A stretch of 64,000 nt of DNA from NCBI GenBank assembly GCA_013151915.1, contig JAADHJ010000028.1:26289-90288 (forward strand). Direction: 5' to 3'. The translations under genes were made by a program, and so were the position numbers. Shown here in pieces: positions 49,763 to 58,218 of this stretch. This DNA comes from Deltaproteobacteria bacterium (lineage in GTDB: Bacteria > BMS3Abin14). Each line of letters opens with the position of its first letter. The first letter of the stretch is position 1. The notes beneath the pieces were generated by a model. The model worked only from the letters and a program-made list of their open reading frames with translations. It made no database searches and was not told the DNA's origin.

Positions 49763-51262
49763 GTGGAACCAGACAGTGAGACCGTTCAGGAGGGTTCCGG
49801 GCAGAAGGACTCCGGGAAAAAGACCCTCCTCGCCATTGACGACGCCTTCGAAATCAGGGACATAATCCAGCGTGCCCTCTCGGGCGAAAGCTACCACGTC
49901 ATGGTCTGCGAGGATTGCGTTGAAGCCATGGCCCTCCTCGAACGGGGCATCACCCCCGACCTCATCATCCTCGATCTCATGCTCCCGAGGATGAGCGGGC
50001 TTGATTTTCTGAAGCTGATCCGGGACAGGTATTCCCATCTGAAAGCCGTGGTCATATCCGCCAAAGGAGAGGTGGAAACGGTTGTCGAAGCGCTTCAATT
50101 GGGCGCTCTTGACTACATTCATAAGCCATTTAACATCGACGAACTCCAGATTGCGGTGGACAAGGCCATATCCCAGAAGGAGATGGCGGAGGAACTGGAG
50201 CGCCTGAAAAGGCAGAAGGTTTTTACCGAGGATTACTCCATCCTCTACGCCAGCCGGGAGATGGCCAATATCATGGAGATGGTCACCAAGGTGGCGCAGA
50301 CCGATGTTCCTGTGTTGATTACCGGTGACAGCGGCGTCGGCAAAGAGGCCGTGGCCAGGGAAGTACATCGACGCTCCCATAGGTCCGGTGGTCCCTTCCT
50401 GAAAATCAACTGTGCAGCCCTTCCCGCCTCCCTTCTTGAAAGTGAGCTTTTCGGTTACAACAAAGGGGCCTTCACCGGGGCTGTTCAGTCCAAACCTTCC
50501 AAATTCGAAAACGCGGCAGGGGGTACCATTTTTCTGGACGAGATAGGAGACCTTGCGCCCGCCATCCAGGCAAAGTTCCTCCACGTTCTCCAGGACGGCA
50601 CCTTCAACAGGCTGGGAAGCAACAAGACCATCCGCACAGATGCCCGCGTATTGGTGGCCACCAATCATGACCTGGAGAAGGATGTAAGTAGTGGGGTCTT
50701 TCGGTCCGACCTGTTCTTCCGTCTCAACGTCGTGCACCTGAATGTCCCGCCGCTCAAGGACCGGCCCGTTGATATCTCCCTGCTGGCCGGGCATTTCCTT
50801 TCCTCCTACAATAAGAGATACAGGAAAGAGCTGGAACTTTCCCAGGGCGATATGGATCGTCTCGTCAGATATCCATGGCCCGGCAACGTCAGGGAACTCC
50901 AGAACACGCTTCGACGCTATACCGTCCTCGGGATCCTCGAGCTTGACGAAAGGGGTACGGGACTCCGTGAGGAATTCCCGGACGCCACGGCCGGGTCCAG
51001 CGAGCCACCCCACGATTCCCAAAGCAGGGCTGATGTCGAACATGATGATTCCCACGGTTCCAGTACAGAAGTTCTCCCTCTCAAAACGATTGCCAGAAAC
51101 GCCGCCAGGAAGGCCGAAAAGAGGGCAATCCGGAGTGCCCTCGAGGAGACCAGCTGGAACAAGGCCAAGGCGGCTCGACTCCTCAGTGTCAGCTATAAAG
51201 CACTCCTGTACAAGATGAAGGATTGCGGACTAGAGTCGGTGACCCGAAAAGAGGAAAATTAA
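49763..51262 (+). CDS. NtrC-type sigma54 response regulator
   Basis: 499 aa, GTG start with AAGGGG upstream. Receiver domain (about 20-140) with the LAIDDAFE acidic pocket and LIILDLMLPRMSG phosphoacceptor. AAA+ domain (about 165-400) with GDSGVGKEAVA Walker A, ESELFGYNKGAFTGA sigma54 loop and GGTIFLDEIGDLAPAIQ Walker B. C-terminal Fis-type helix-turn-helix (about 450-490). It is the first gene of the plus-strand exopolysaccharide region and resembles PrsR-type regulators of PEP-CTERM loci. No sensor kinase is encoded nearby. Confidence 0.95.
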   Translation: MEPDSETVQEGSGQKDSGKKTLLAIDDAFEIRDIIQRALSGESYHVMVCEDCVEAMALLERGITPDLIILDLMLPRMSGLDFLKLIRDRYSHLKAVVISAKGEVETVVEALQLGALDYIHKPFNIDELQIAVDKAISQKEMAEELERLKRQKVFTEDYSILYASREMANIMEMVTKVAQTDVPVLITGDSGVGKEAVAREVHRRSHRSGGPFLKINCAALPASLLESELFGYNKGAFTGAVQSKPSKFENAAGGTIFLDEIGDLAPAIQAKFLHVLQDGTFNRLGSNKTIRTDARVLVATNHDLEKDVSSGVFRSDLFFRLNVVHLNVPPLKDRPVDISLLAGHFLSSYNKRYRKELELSQGDMDRLVRYPWPGNVRELQNTLRRYTVLGILELDERGTGLREEFPDATAGSSEPPHDSQSRADVEHDDSHGSSTEVLPLKTIARNAARKAEKRAIRSALEETSWNKAKAARLLSVSYKALLYKMKDCGLESVTRKEEN

Positions 51263-51310
51263 TTCCTATTTGGGAAAAATATTTCCCACTAACAGGGAAA
51301 CATTTTTCCC
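51251..51310. promoter_or_regulatory. GGGAAA-N4-TTTCCC palindromes upstream of the second regulator
   Basis: GGGAAAAATATTTCCC (51272-51287) and GGGAAACATTTTTCCC (51295-51310) are near-perfect 16-bp sites. A weaker GGAAAATTAATTCC (51253-51266) precedes them. They end 130 bp upstream of the -24 element, the normal distance for a sigma54 activator site. Confidence 0.8.
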
Positions 51311-51440
51311 AAATCTGACCATAACACTCCAACACCGGTCCGGTTTCCCCCTTATTATATGTAATACATTACACTCACACCCCCCATTTTACCTGACATT
51401 TTCCGGTTGCAGCCTAAAAAATGCCAAAACCACCTAACAG

Positions 51441-51455
51441 TGGCACGCAACTTGC
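51441..51455 (+). promoter_or_regulatory. sigma54 -24/-12 promoter
   Basis: TGGCACGCAACTTGC matches the consensus TGGCACG-N4-TTGC without a mismatch. It lies 82 bp upstream of ATG 51523 and should drive the second regulator and the export operon. Confidence 0.9.
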
Positions 51456-51479
51456 CTTTGCGTAGGCTCGTAACATGGG

Positions 51480-51506
51480 ACAGTCCAGACTCTGGACTCT
51501 GGACAC
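51480..51506 (+). repeat. GGACTCT heptamer array in the leader of the second regulator
   Basis: CAGTCCAGACTCTGGACTCTGG, a short array with a GTCCAGA/TCTGGAC palindrome, between the -12 element and the ribosome site. It is transcribed as part of the 5' leader. Confidence 0.8.
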
Positions 51507-51522
51507 GAAGCTAAGGAGCCTG

Positions 51523-52935
51523 ATGGAATTTAAGATCCTCCTGGGAGGAAACCGGAACATTACTTCCCAATATGAGGGATGGATAACCGGGGCGATGACC
51601 GCCAAGGTTTCCTGCTGTCTCGATCATGCCCATATCATGGCGGCTCTTAAGCTCGATGCGCCCGACCTGCTGATCCTGGACCTGACGGACAGCGGGTTCA
51701 TTCAGAACAGGATCTTGCCGCAGGCCCGCAAGGCCAACCCCGATCTTCCCATATTCGTAACCTCCTCGAGCAAGGCGGTGGAGGATGCGGTTAACGCTTT
51801 CCACCAGGGGGCCACCGATTACATGAGCTTTCCGGTGGACAGGACCTCCCTGATCGAAAAGATCCGGCAGGTATTGGAAGGGGGCGAGGGCAGCGAGGGG
51901 GCAAAGACAGACCAAGGGTCCGGAAATCACGACGGGGACCTGGAGGAGGAGCTCCTCTTCGGAACCTCGGACAACATGAGGAAGCTCCGGGAGATAACCC
52001 TCAAAATAATGGATACGGATCTTCCCGTCCTGATCACCGGAGAGAGCGGCACCGGCAAGGAGATGGTAGTCAAATTCATCTGGCGGCATTCCGCCAGGAG
52101 AAATATGCCCTTCGTCAAGGTCAACTGCGCGGCGATCCCATCAGAACTGCTGGAAAGTGAGCTGTTCGGATACGAAAAAGGCGCCTTCACGGGCGCCTAC
52201 CGACGGAACCCCGGGAAGTTCGAGGCGGCCGACGGTGGGATCATCTTCCTGGACGAGGTCAGTGAGCTTCCCTATTCTCTCCAGTCCAAACTACTCCACG
52301 TGCTCCAGGACGGAAAATTCTCCACGTTGGGTTCCAACCAGCGGGTGGGTGTAGATGTCCGGGTTATCGCCGCCACGAACAGGAACCTGGAAAATGCCGT
52401 GGCGGAAAAGGAATTCCGGGGAGACCTCTACTTCAGGCTCAACGTCGTCAACCTTCATTTGCCCCCTTTGAGGGAACGCCCAACGCACATCCCGGCGCTT
52501 GTCGGGTATTTTTTAAAAAAATATTCGGACCTGTACCGCGTGCCCATTCTTGATCTCGACGAGAAAATTCTGGGCAGGCTTTCGGCCCACAGATGGCCGG
52601 GGAACATCCGGGAACTGGAGAATATCGTCAGAAGGGCCACCGTTCTGGGCGGTGAGCGATTCATCTACGAGGAACTGTCCAACCATCCTCCCGAGGATGA
52701 AACCCAGTCCGAACCACTTACATTTAACAGCGCGGCTGAAGAAAGCCCTCAACCGGCGGCGGTTCTGAGCCTCAGGGAGATCGCAAAGATAGCCGCCCTG
52801 AAAGCTGAACGGGACGCCATAGAAAAGGTGCTGGAGATAACCCGCTGGAACCGGAAAAGAGCCGCAGGAATGCTCAATATCAGCTACAAAACCCTACTGA
52901 GTAAGATCAAGGAAACGGGGCTTGGCAATGGTTAA
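51523..52935 (+). CDS. NtrC-type sigma54 activator with degenerate receiver
   Basis: 470 aa from ATG 51523 (AAGGAG upstream); the longer start at 51475 lies in a repeat. The N-terminal receiver-like region (about 1-125) keeps LLILDL but lacks the acidic pair at its start (KILLGGNRN), so phosphorylation control is doubtful. AAA+ domain: GESGTGKEMVV, LLESELFGYEKGAFTGA and GGIIFLDEVSELP. Fis-type helix-turn-helix at the end (NRKRAAGMLNISYKTLLSKI). Its own promoter is a perfect sigma54 site with palindromes upstream, so it is probably activated by the first regulator or itself. Confidence 0.93.
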   Translation: MEFKILLGGNRNITSQYEGWITGAMTAKVSCCLDHAHIMAALKLDAPDLLILDLTDSGFIQNRILPQARKANPDLPIFVTSSSKAVEDAVNAFHQGATDYMSFPVDRTSLIEKIRQVLEGGEGSEGAKTDQGSGNHDGDLEEELLFGTSDNMRKLREITLKIMDTDLPVLITGESGTGKEMVVKFIWRHSARRNMPFVKVNCAAIPSELLESELFGYEKGAFTGAYRRNPGKFEAADGGIIFLDEVSELPYSLQSKLLHVLQDGKFSTLGSNQRVGVDVRVIAATNRNLENAVAEKEFRGDLYFRLNVVNLHLPPLRERPTHIPALVGYFLKKYSDLYRVPILDLDEKILGRLSAHRWPGNIRELENIVRRATVLGGERFIYEELSNHPPEDETQSEPLTFNSAAEESPQPAAVLSLREIAKIAALKAERDAIEKVLEITRWNRKRAAGMLNISYKTLLSKIKETGLGNG

Positions 52936-53503
52936 GAAGATCGTAGTGTCGGTTTTAATCGGTATCTTTTCCCTGGGACTGGCCTGGTCGCCGGATGGAT
53001 GGGCAGGAGACAAAAGCGATAAAACCTACCTGGTGGGAGCCGGGGACCTGCTTCACATCGTCGTCTGGAAGAACGATGACATCACCGGGGATTACCTGGT
53101 AAGGCCGGACGGCAAGACCACCCTCCCCCTCGTGGGGGACGTCGTGGCAATGGGAATGTCCACAGATGCGATCGCCATGCAGATCTCCAAGAAGCTCAAG
53201 CTCTTCATCGAAAATCCCTTCGTCACCGTGATCGTTACCCAGGCCTCCTCCAACAGGATCTATGTATTGGGCGAAGTGCAAAACCCCGGGGTCTACCCCT
53301 TGCAGGACAGGCTGACCGTCCTTCAGGCCCTGGCCCTGTCGGGAGGCTTTACCCAGTTCGCCAAAAAGGATCGGATGGCCGTGATCAGATACGAGGGAAA
53401 CCGGCAGGTCAAATACGAGGTCAACTATCGGGACATACTCAAGGACCCGGAAAAGGGCCATAACCTCCTCCTTAAGCGGGGAGACACCCTGGTGGTGCCT
53501 TGA
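52928..53503 (+). CDS. Wza/BexD-like polysaccharide export protein
   Basis: About 191 aa with a signal peptide (VLIGIFSLGLAWSPDGWAG). It has the Poly_export domain (YLVGAGDLLHIVVWKNDDITGDYLVRPDGKTTLPLVGDV) and an SLBB domain (IYVLGEVQNPGVYPLQDRLTVLQALALSGG). It is short, without the C-terminal outer-membrane helix of E. coli Wza, like proteins of XrtA-associated loci. No lipobox cysteine is seen. ATG 52928 overlaps the regulator stop. Confidence 0.92.
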   Translation: MVKKIVVSVLIGIFSLGLAWSPDGWAGDKSDKTYLVGAGDLLHIVVWKNDDITGDYLVRPDGKTTLPLVGDVVAMGMSTDAIAMQISKKLKLFIENPFVTVIVTQASSNRIYVLGEVQNPGVYPLQDRLTVLQALALSGGFTQFAKKDRMAVIRYEGNRQVKYEVNYRDILKDPEKGHNLLLKRGDTLVVP

Positions 53504-54780
53504 TGAGAACGCACAGAAGTCTAAAATTCGTCACGGGGCTGCTCCTGTATCTGGGCGCGGCAACAGGAACACTGCTTTTGACCGGCGGCGATTCATGGGC
53601 CGTGGAAACGGATTGGACTATTACCGTGCGAAGCGAAGTCAGCAACAACATCGACCGGCTTCCCCCCGGCCAGGAGGTACAAGGGGAGATATTGAGCACG
53701 AGGCTGGGCATGAAACAGGAAGAACATTCCGGGAGAGACATCTATCTTCTGCAGGCTTACGGAGGTTGGGAAAAAACCACGGGGACGAACGACTCCCGGC
53801 ATGCCATCTACGGCCTCACGACCGATTTTACCTGGGACCTTCACCAGGAGTGCTACCTGAAACTGAATGCCGAAATATCCAGGGAGACCACGACACTCGA
53901 TGTGCTCACAGATCTCGACCGCACCCGGGCGTTGACGAACCGGAGAAAGGTATCCCTGACGACGGGAGGGAAGACCCTTTCGGGCGGAAGCTGGGAGTTC
54001 ACCGCCGGCGGGGAAGATCTGGACCGGGAGGACGAGAACACTCGAACGATGCGGCTGGATGCCTCGTCAGGTATTGTCCTGGGCCGCCGGACCCATCTCA
54101 CGTTGACCGGATCCGCCCTCGCCGGCCAAAACGACGTCGGCGGGGATGACTGGGGCAGCGAACGGATGGCAATAGGCATTACATCCGATTACAGCCTGGG
54201 GTCGGCCTTCGGCGGAGAACTTTCCTGGTCCGGATCGGAAACACGTTTCGGGGGAACGTCGAACAAGTATGAGATCGATACCGTGGGGATGAAGCTTTTT
54301 TCCGACAGCGCGCCCGGACCCGGGATCTCCTACCACACCGAGATCGGGGTGGACGGGTCGAAAATCGACCGGGGCGACAGGGGATGGAAGCCAAGAATCC
54401 TGCTGTCCTTCAAATCGCGGCTCGGGCAGTCGACGGACGTGAACGCACACACCTCCTACTCGGCCAACATCTACCGCGGGGCGGACCGAACACCCGAGTG
54501 GGCGAGAACGGTTGCCATCGGGGCCGGGATCGCCTGGAAACTATGGCGAACGCTAACAGTCGACTCATCGGCAAACTACAGAAGGGATGAGTTCCCCGCC
54601 AGTTCTGCCGGCGCCCAAAGGGATCAGAACGAGTATTCGGCCCAGGTAGGCGTCTCCTGGCAGGCCACTTCGGCGGTCCACCTGGCGTTGGATCTTTTGA
54701 AAAACAAGGTGGACAGCACACTGAACGCGGAGGACCTTGACGAAAACCGCCTGAAACTGGCGGTAACGGGGATCTTTTAA
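53503..54780 (+). CDS. Predicted outer-membrane beta-barrel protein of the export locus
   Basis: 425 aa. The signal peptide is followed by alternating polar/hydrophobic strands and a C-terminus ending in VTGIF, as in outer-membrane barrels. Position between the export protein and chain-length regulator matches the TIGR03016-type barrel of exosortase-linked polysaccharide loci; I infer it is the outer-membrane pore or assembly partner. TGATG joins it to the previous gene and TAATG to the next. Confidence 0.8.
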   Translation: MRTHRSLKFVTGLLLYLGAATGTLLLTGGDSWAVETDWTITVRSEVSNNIDRLPPGQEVQGEILSTRLGMKQEEHSGRDIYLLQAYGGWEKTTGTNDSRHAIYGLTTDFTWDLHQECYLKLNAEISRETTTLDVLTDLDRTRALTNRRKVSLTTGGKTLSGGSWEFTAGGEDLDREDENTRTMRLDASSGIVLGRRTHLTLTGSALAGQNDVGGDDWGSERMAIGITSDYSLGSAFGGELSWSGSETRFGGTSNKYEIDTVGMKLFSDSAPGPGISYHTEIGVDGSKIDRGDRGWKPRILLSFKSRLGQSTDVNAHTSYSANIYRGADRTPEWARTVAIGAGIAWKLWRTLTVDSSANYRRDEFPASSAGAQRDQNEYSAQVGVSWQATSAVHLALDLLKNKVDSTLNAEDLDENRLKLAVTGIF

Positions 54781-56402
54781 TGAACCAGGAACAGCAGACC
54801 GGCGGAGAACTAAGAAACATACTCGATCTCGTGTGGAGGCGAAAGTGGGTTATCCTCGTGCCCTTCGTCATCATCGCCACGGCCGTCACCCTCTATGGCC
54901 TTTACATACCCAACCTGTACCGGAGCACCACCTCCATCTTCATCGAGCCCGCCAAGGTCCCGGCCGATTACGTGAAATCCACGGTGACAACCGACCTGGA
55001 GGGGCGGCTTCGTACCATCACCCAGCAGCTGACCAGCCGTACCAAACTTTTGAAGGTCATCAAGGAGCTGAACCTCTATTCCGGGGATAAGGAAAAGAAC
55101 GCTCCCGACGAGGTCATGGTGGCGAGGATGAGAAAGAACCTGAGCATCGAGGTCCCCAACCGCCGGGAGGCCAACTTCTTCCAGGTCAGCTTCCTGCACA
55201 AGGACCCCACCAAGGCCATGCTGGGCGTCTCCCGCCTGATGGCCCTCTTCATCGAGGAAAGCATCCAGGGCAGGGAGGAACAGGCGGTGAGCACCACGCA
55301 GTTCATCAAGGACGAGCTGGCAAAGCTCAAGAAGACCCTGGAAAAACAGGAATCCGCCATCCAGAGCTTCAAGGGGCGGCATATGGGCGAGCTTCCCGGC
55401 CAGCTGGACGCCAACCTGCGCATGCTCGATAATCTCAACCAGCAGTTGACGGACAACCTGGCGTCCCAGCGGGAGCTGGAGAACCGTGTCGCCATGCTCG
55501 AACAGGACATCGCCAGGCTTGAGGGACAGGCACGGACCGTCACCGACACGGAGCCTGTGGACACTATGCTGACCCAGATCATCGCCCGGAGGGACGCGCT
55601 CAGACAGCGCGTCACATCCATGGAGTCCACATACACCCCGCGCCACCCCGACCTCATCGCCGCCAAAAAGGAGCTGGCGGCCCTGGAATCCCGCATCCAG
55701 GAGGTGAGAAGCGATCCGGGCGCTCAGCCGGCAGCCGCGACAGCGCCCGACACCACTCGGCAGGGGGCCGAATCCGCCAGGGAACTAAACAATCTCAGGC
55801 GGCAGCTGAGCGAAAATCAGCCCCGTCTTTCGGCCATCCGGGGAGAAGAGAAGGGTCTGAGGGGAAAGATCGCGATGTACCAGCGGAGGGTGGAGGCCGC
55901 GCCGAAGAGGGAGCAGCAGCTCCTCGGCCTCTCCCGGGACTACGATAACACCAAGGCGAGCTACGATGACCTCCTCAACAAGAGAATGGAGGCCCAGCTC
56001 TCCGAGAACCTGGAGAAGCGCCAGAAGGGGGAGAAATTCCAAATCCTGGACCCGGCCAACCTGCCGGAAAAACCGTTTCTGCCAAACCGGTTCAAGATCA
56101 TCGCCATGGGGGTGTTTGGCGGGTTGGGTCTCGGCATCGGCCTGGCCCTCCTGTTGGAGTCGCTCTTCCCGGCCTTCTACAGCCTCAAGCAGGTCAGGCA
56201 GGTCGTTGACGCGCCCATCCTCATGGTAATCCCAAGGATCGTATCGCCCATGGAACGCAGGCGGAACCGGATTCGCTGGGCCCTGGGAACCGTTGCCGGC
56301 GCCACGGCGTTTGTCCTGGTCCTCTTCCTGGTGAACCAATACGTCGTGGAACTGTCCCGGGTCGCCCAGACCATCGGGAACAACCTCAGGAGCATGATCT
56401 GA
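54780..56402 (+). CDS. Wzz-type polysaccharide chain-length determinant
   Basis: 540-aa inner-membrane protein with helices near 20-42 and at about 435-460 and 500-520 and a long central coiled coil (about 175-345). It lacks a C-terminal tyrosine-kinase domain, which is encoded by the next gene, so the co-polymerase and kinase are split. The sequence and length fit the XrtA-system chain-length determinant. Starts and stops overlap neighbours by one base. Confidence 0.9.
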   Translation: MNQEQQTGGELRNILDLVWRRKWVILVPFVIIATAVTLYGLYIPNLYRSTTSIFIEPAKVPADYVKSTVTTDLEGRLRTITQQLTSRTKLLKVIKELNLYSGDKEKNAPDEVMVARMRKNLSIEVPNRREANFFQVSFLHKDPTKAMLGVSRLMALFIEESIQGREEQAVSTTQFIKDELAKLKKTLEKQESAIQSFKGRHMGELPGQLDANLRMLDNLNQQLTDNLASQRELENRVAMLEQDIARLEGQARTVTDTEPVDTMLTQIIARRDALRQRVTSMESTYTPRHPDLIAAKKELAALESRIQEVRSDPGAQPAAATAPDTTRQGAESARELNNLRRQLSENQPRLSAIRGEEKGLRGKIAMYQRRVEAAPKREQQLLGLSRDYDNTKASYDDLLNKRMEAQLSENLEKRQKGEKFQILDPANLPEKPFLPNRFKIIAMGVFGGLGLGIGLALLLESLFPAFYSLKQVRQVVDAPILMVIPRIVSPMERRRNRIRWALGTVAGATAFVLVLFLVNQYVVELSRVAQTIGNNLRSMI

Positions 56403-57235
56403 TGAGTGACAAGGACCTGGCCGAGGCCATATCGGAGACCATCCTTATGGACAACCTGGCGACCATTCCCTCCGGGGGAAAGAGACAGGATATCCCAAAG
56501 GCCAGGGTTGCCGACCCTGGGAAGATCGATGACCGCCTGGTGGTCTTCCATCATCCGCGTTCACTTGAAAGCGAGTATTTCCGCTTCCTCAAGTCCCGCA
56601 TCGAGCGCCACTTCGACGACCCGGCCGACAGGGAGGAAGGGAGAATGATCCTCGTGACCGGGGCGACCATCGGCAGCGGCAAGACGACCTGCGCCCTGAA
56701 CCTTGCGCTGTCCTTCGCCAAGGCCTACGGCAGCCGGGCCCTCTACATGGACGCGGACTGCCGCAACGCCACCAGCCAGGACTACATGGGACTGGGGAAA
56801 AAACCGCTGCCCGGCCTGTCGGACGTCCTGGCCATGCGCCACCGGGCCGGAACCGTTCTCATCAACTCCGGGATGTCCGACCTCCTCTACTTCCCCTCCG
56901 GGGATTTTTCCGAAAAATTCGTCGATCGGCTGCGGAGCGAGGAACTGGGGATTCTACTGGACAGCCTGAAAAAGCGGTTCCGGTACGTGATCGTAGACGC
57001 GCCTCCCGCCTTCCCCATGCCGGAGACGGGCATCCTGGCGCAGCAGTGTGACGGGGTCCTCCTGGTCATGGGCGCCGGGCGGGACGGCAAGGAGCAGCTG
57101 GAAAATACCATGGAATCGTTGGAGGGCGGCGATATTCTGGGAGTCATCCTCAACGGCGTAAAGTCAACACCGGGCAACCGGTACGGCTACGGCTACGGCT
57201 ACGGTTACGGCTACTATGGAAAAAAAGGGCGGTAG
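56402..57235 (+). CDS. BY-type protein tyrosine kinase CpsD/CapB-like
   Basis: 277 aa. ATP-binding: GATIGSGKTTCALNLALSFA (Walker A, about residues 85-95) and LYMDADC (Walker A'), plus VIVDAPPAFP (Walker B). The C-terminal tail is a tyrosine-glycine cluster of five YG pairs and YY, the usual autophosphorylation substrate. It should act on or with the Wzz protein encoded just before it to control polymer length. TGATG overlap at the start. Confidence 0.93.
   Translation: MSDKDLAEAISETILMDNLATIPSGGKRQDIPKARVADPGKIDDRLVVFHHPRSLESEYFRFLKSRIERHFDDPADREEGRMILVTGATIGSGKTTCALNLALSFAKAYGSRALYMDADCRNATSQDYMGLGKKPLPGLSDVLAMRHRAGTVLINSGMSDLLYFPSGDFSEKFVDRLRSEELGILLDSLKKRFRYVIVDAPPAFPMPETGILAQQCDGVLLVMGAGRDGKEQLENTMESLEGGDILGVILNGVKSTPGNRYGYGYGYGYGYYGKKGR
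57181..57216 (+). repeat. TACGGC hexamer repeat coding the kinase tyrosine tail
   Basis: Five in-frame TACGGC-type hexamers (one TACGGT) encode the YG pairs. Slippage here would change tyrosine number without a frameshift. Confidence 0.85.
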
Positions 57236-57239
57236 GGCC

Positions 57240-57746
57240 ATGAATCACGCGGACGGCAGGCGGCGGTGGTATGTCATCCGGGCAAAGCCCAGGGAGGAAG
57301 AACGCTGCGTCAGGGAACTATCCTCCAGCGGGATCGACGCTTTCTGCCCAATGACCAAGGAATACCGGTGGAGGCGGCGCAAACACGAAGCGGTCGCCTT
57401 CTTTCCCGGATATGTCTTCGGCCGCTTCCACTTCCCGAACGACTATTACACCGTAAAATGGGCCAAGGGGGTGAGCAACCTCATAAGGTTCGGTGAGAAC
57501 GCGCCGCCTTCCCTGGACGATTCCATCATCGGGTTTCTCCGCGGGCGCATCGACGACGATGGCTTCATAGACAGCGCTCCAGAATTCAAACCCGGGGACC
57601 CGGTCCGGTTTCGCACCGGCCCCTTTAAAGACCTGGCAGGAACGATTCTCAGGGCCGACACGGCTGAGGGCCGGGTCATGGTCCTCCTGGACATCCTGTA
57701 CCAGGCGAAAGTGGAAGTCGACACTTACCAGGTTCAGGCGATCTAG
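57240..57746 (+). CDS. NusG/RfaH-like transcription antitermination protein
   Basis: 168 aa from ATG 57240 (the longer start overlaps the kinase gene). NGN domain with WYVIRAKPREEERCVREL and FFPGYVFGRFHF, then a KOW-like C-terminal domain (KPGDPVRFRTGPFKDLAGTIL). Specialised NusG paralogues of this kind (RfaH, UpxY, LoaP) help RNA polymerase through long polysaccharide operons, and the position at the end of the export operon fits. Not the general NusG by context. Confidence 0.9.
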   Translation: MNHADGRRRWYVIRAKPREEERCVRELSSSGIDAFCPMTKEYRWRRRKHEAVAFFPGYVFGRFHFPNDYYTVKWAKGVSNLIRFGENAPPSLDDSIIGFLRGRIDDDGFIDSAPEFKPGDPVRFRTGPFKDLAGTILRADTAEGRVMVLLDILYQAKVEVDTYQVQAI

Positions 57747-57749
57747 AAA

Positions 57750-57776
57750 AGTTCAAGAGTTCAAGGGTTCAAGGTA
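57750..57776 (+). repeat. GTTCAAG heptamer array
   Basis: Four GTTCAAG-type units directly after the NusG-like stop codon. The 472-bp gap to the next gene otherwise holds a hairpin-mosaic repeat, GGAAA-N4-TTTCC sites and a promoter. Confidence 0.85.
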
Positions 57777-57789
57777 GCAACGCATAATT

Positions 57790-57948
57790 AAAATGACTTG
57801 GTAAAAAGTCATGCATGCGCCCACTGAGGGGCGCTCAAATCAATGACTTGCAGCGCAAGTCGTTGATTTGGGAGGAAAGTGAAAATTACACTTTTCGCTT
57901 TCCGTAAAGTAAAAAGCCATTAATGGACTTTTTACGACCATATCAAAT
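57790..57948 (-). repeat. Hairpin-mosaic repeat, copy I (full length, inverse orientation)
   Basis: Read on the minus strand: GGTCGTAAAAAGTCC, a GGAAAGCG stem, CAAATC with inner GACTTGC/GCAAGTC, GCGCCCC and ATGACTTTTTAC. It is the longest copy in the window and resembles copy A. Confidence 0.9.
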
Positions 57949-58010
57949 GAAAAACGGAACAACAGGGCAATTTTCGCTATGCCGGCCAATGCACGGTATG
58001 GCGGAGCTAT

Positions 58011-58080
58011 AGGAAAAAGTTTTCCTACCATGAAAAGCGTTTCCCCATAGTGTGTAACAGTTTTCCTACTTTAACTGCCA
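58011..58080. promoter_or_regulatory. GGGAAA-N4-TTTCCC-type sites upstream of the sugar transferase
   Basis: AGGAAAAAGTTTTCCT (58011-58026) is a good palindrome; TGAAAAGCGTTTCCCC (58031-58046) and a CAGTTTTCCT half site (58057-58067) follow. They sit about 60-130 bp upstream of the -24 element. Confidence 0.7.
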
Positions 58081-58141
58081 CCCACCTTTAAAAATTCACT
58101 GATATTGTCTAACAACTTGAAATCGTTTAATTTTTAAAGTT

Positions 58142-58157
58142 TGGTACGGTTCTTGAT
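58142..58157 (+). promoter_or_regulatory. Probable sigma54 promoter of the sugar transferase
   Basis: TGGTACGGTTCTTGAT has the -24 GG and spacing of a sigma54 promoter but A for C in the -12 element. It is 62 bp upstream of the start codon. The upstream palindromes support it. Confidence 0.65.
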
Positions 58158-58218
58158 AGAAACTGATTCTCTGAACCTTTTCTCTCCCTAGGACTTGAGG
58201 TAAGGGACCAAAAATAAT

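Noticed and set aside
49745..51055. Long minus-strand open frame (436 codons) opposite the first sigma54 regulator
   Set aside because: It has no recognisable domain, while the plus strand encodes a complete receiver-AAA+-Fis protein in the same bases. It is a codon-bias shadow.
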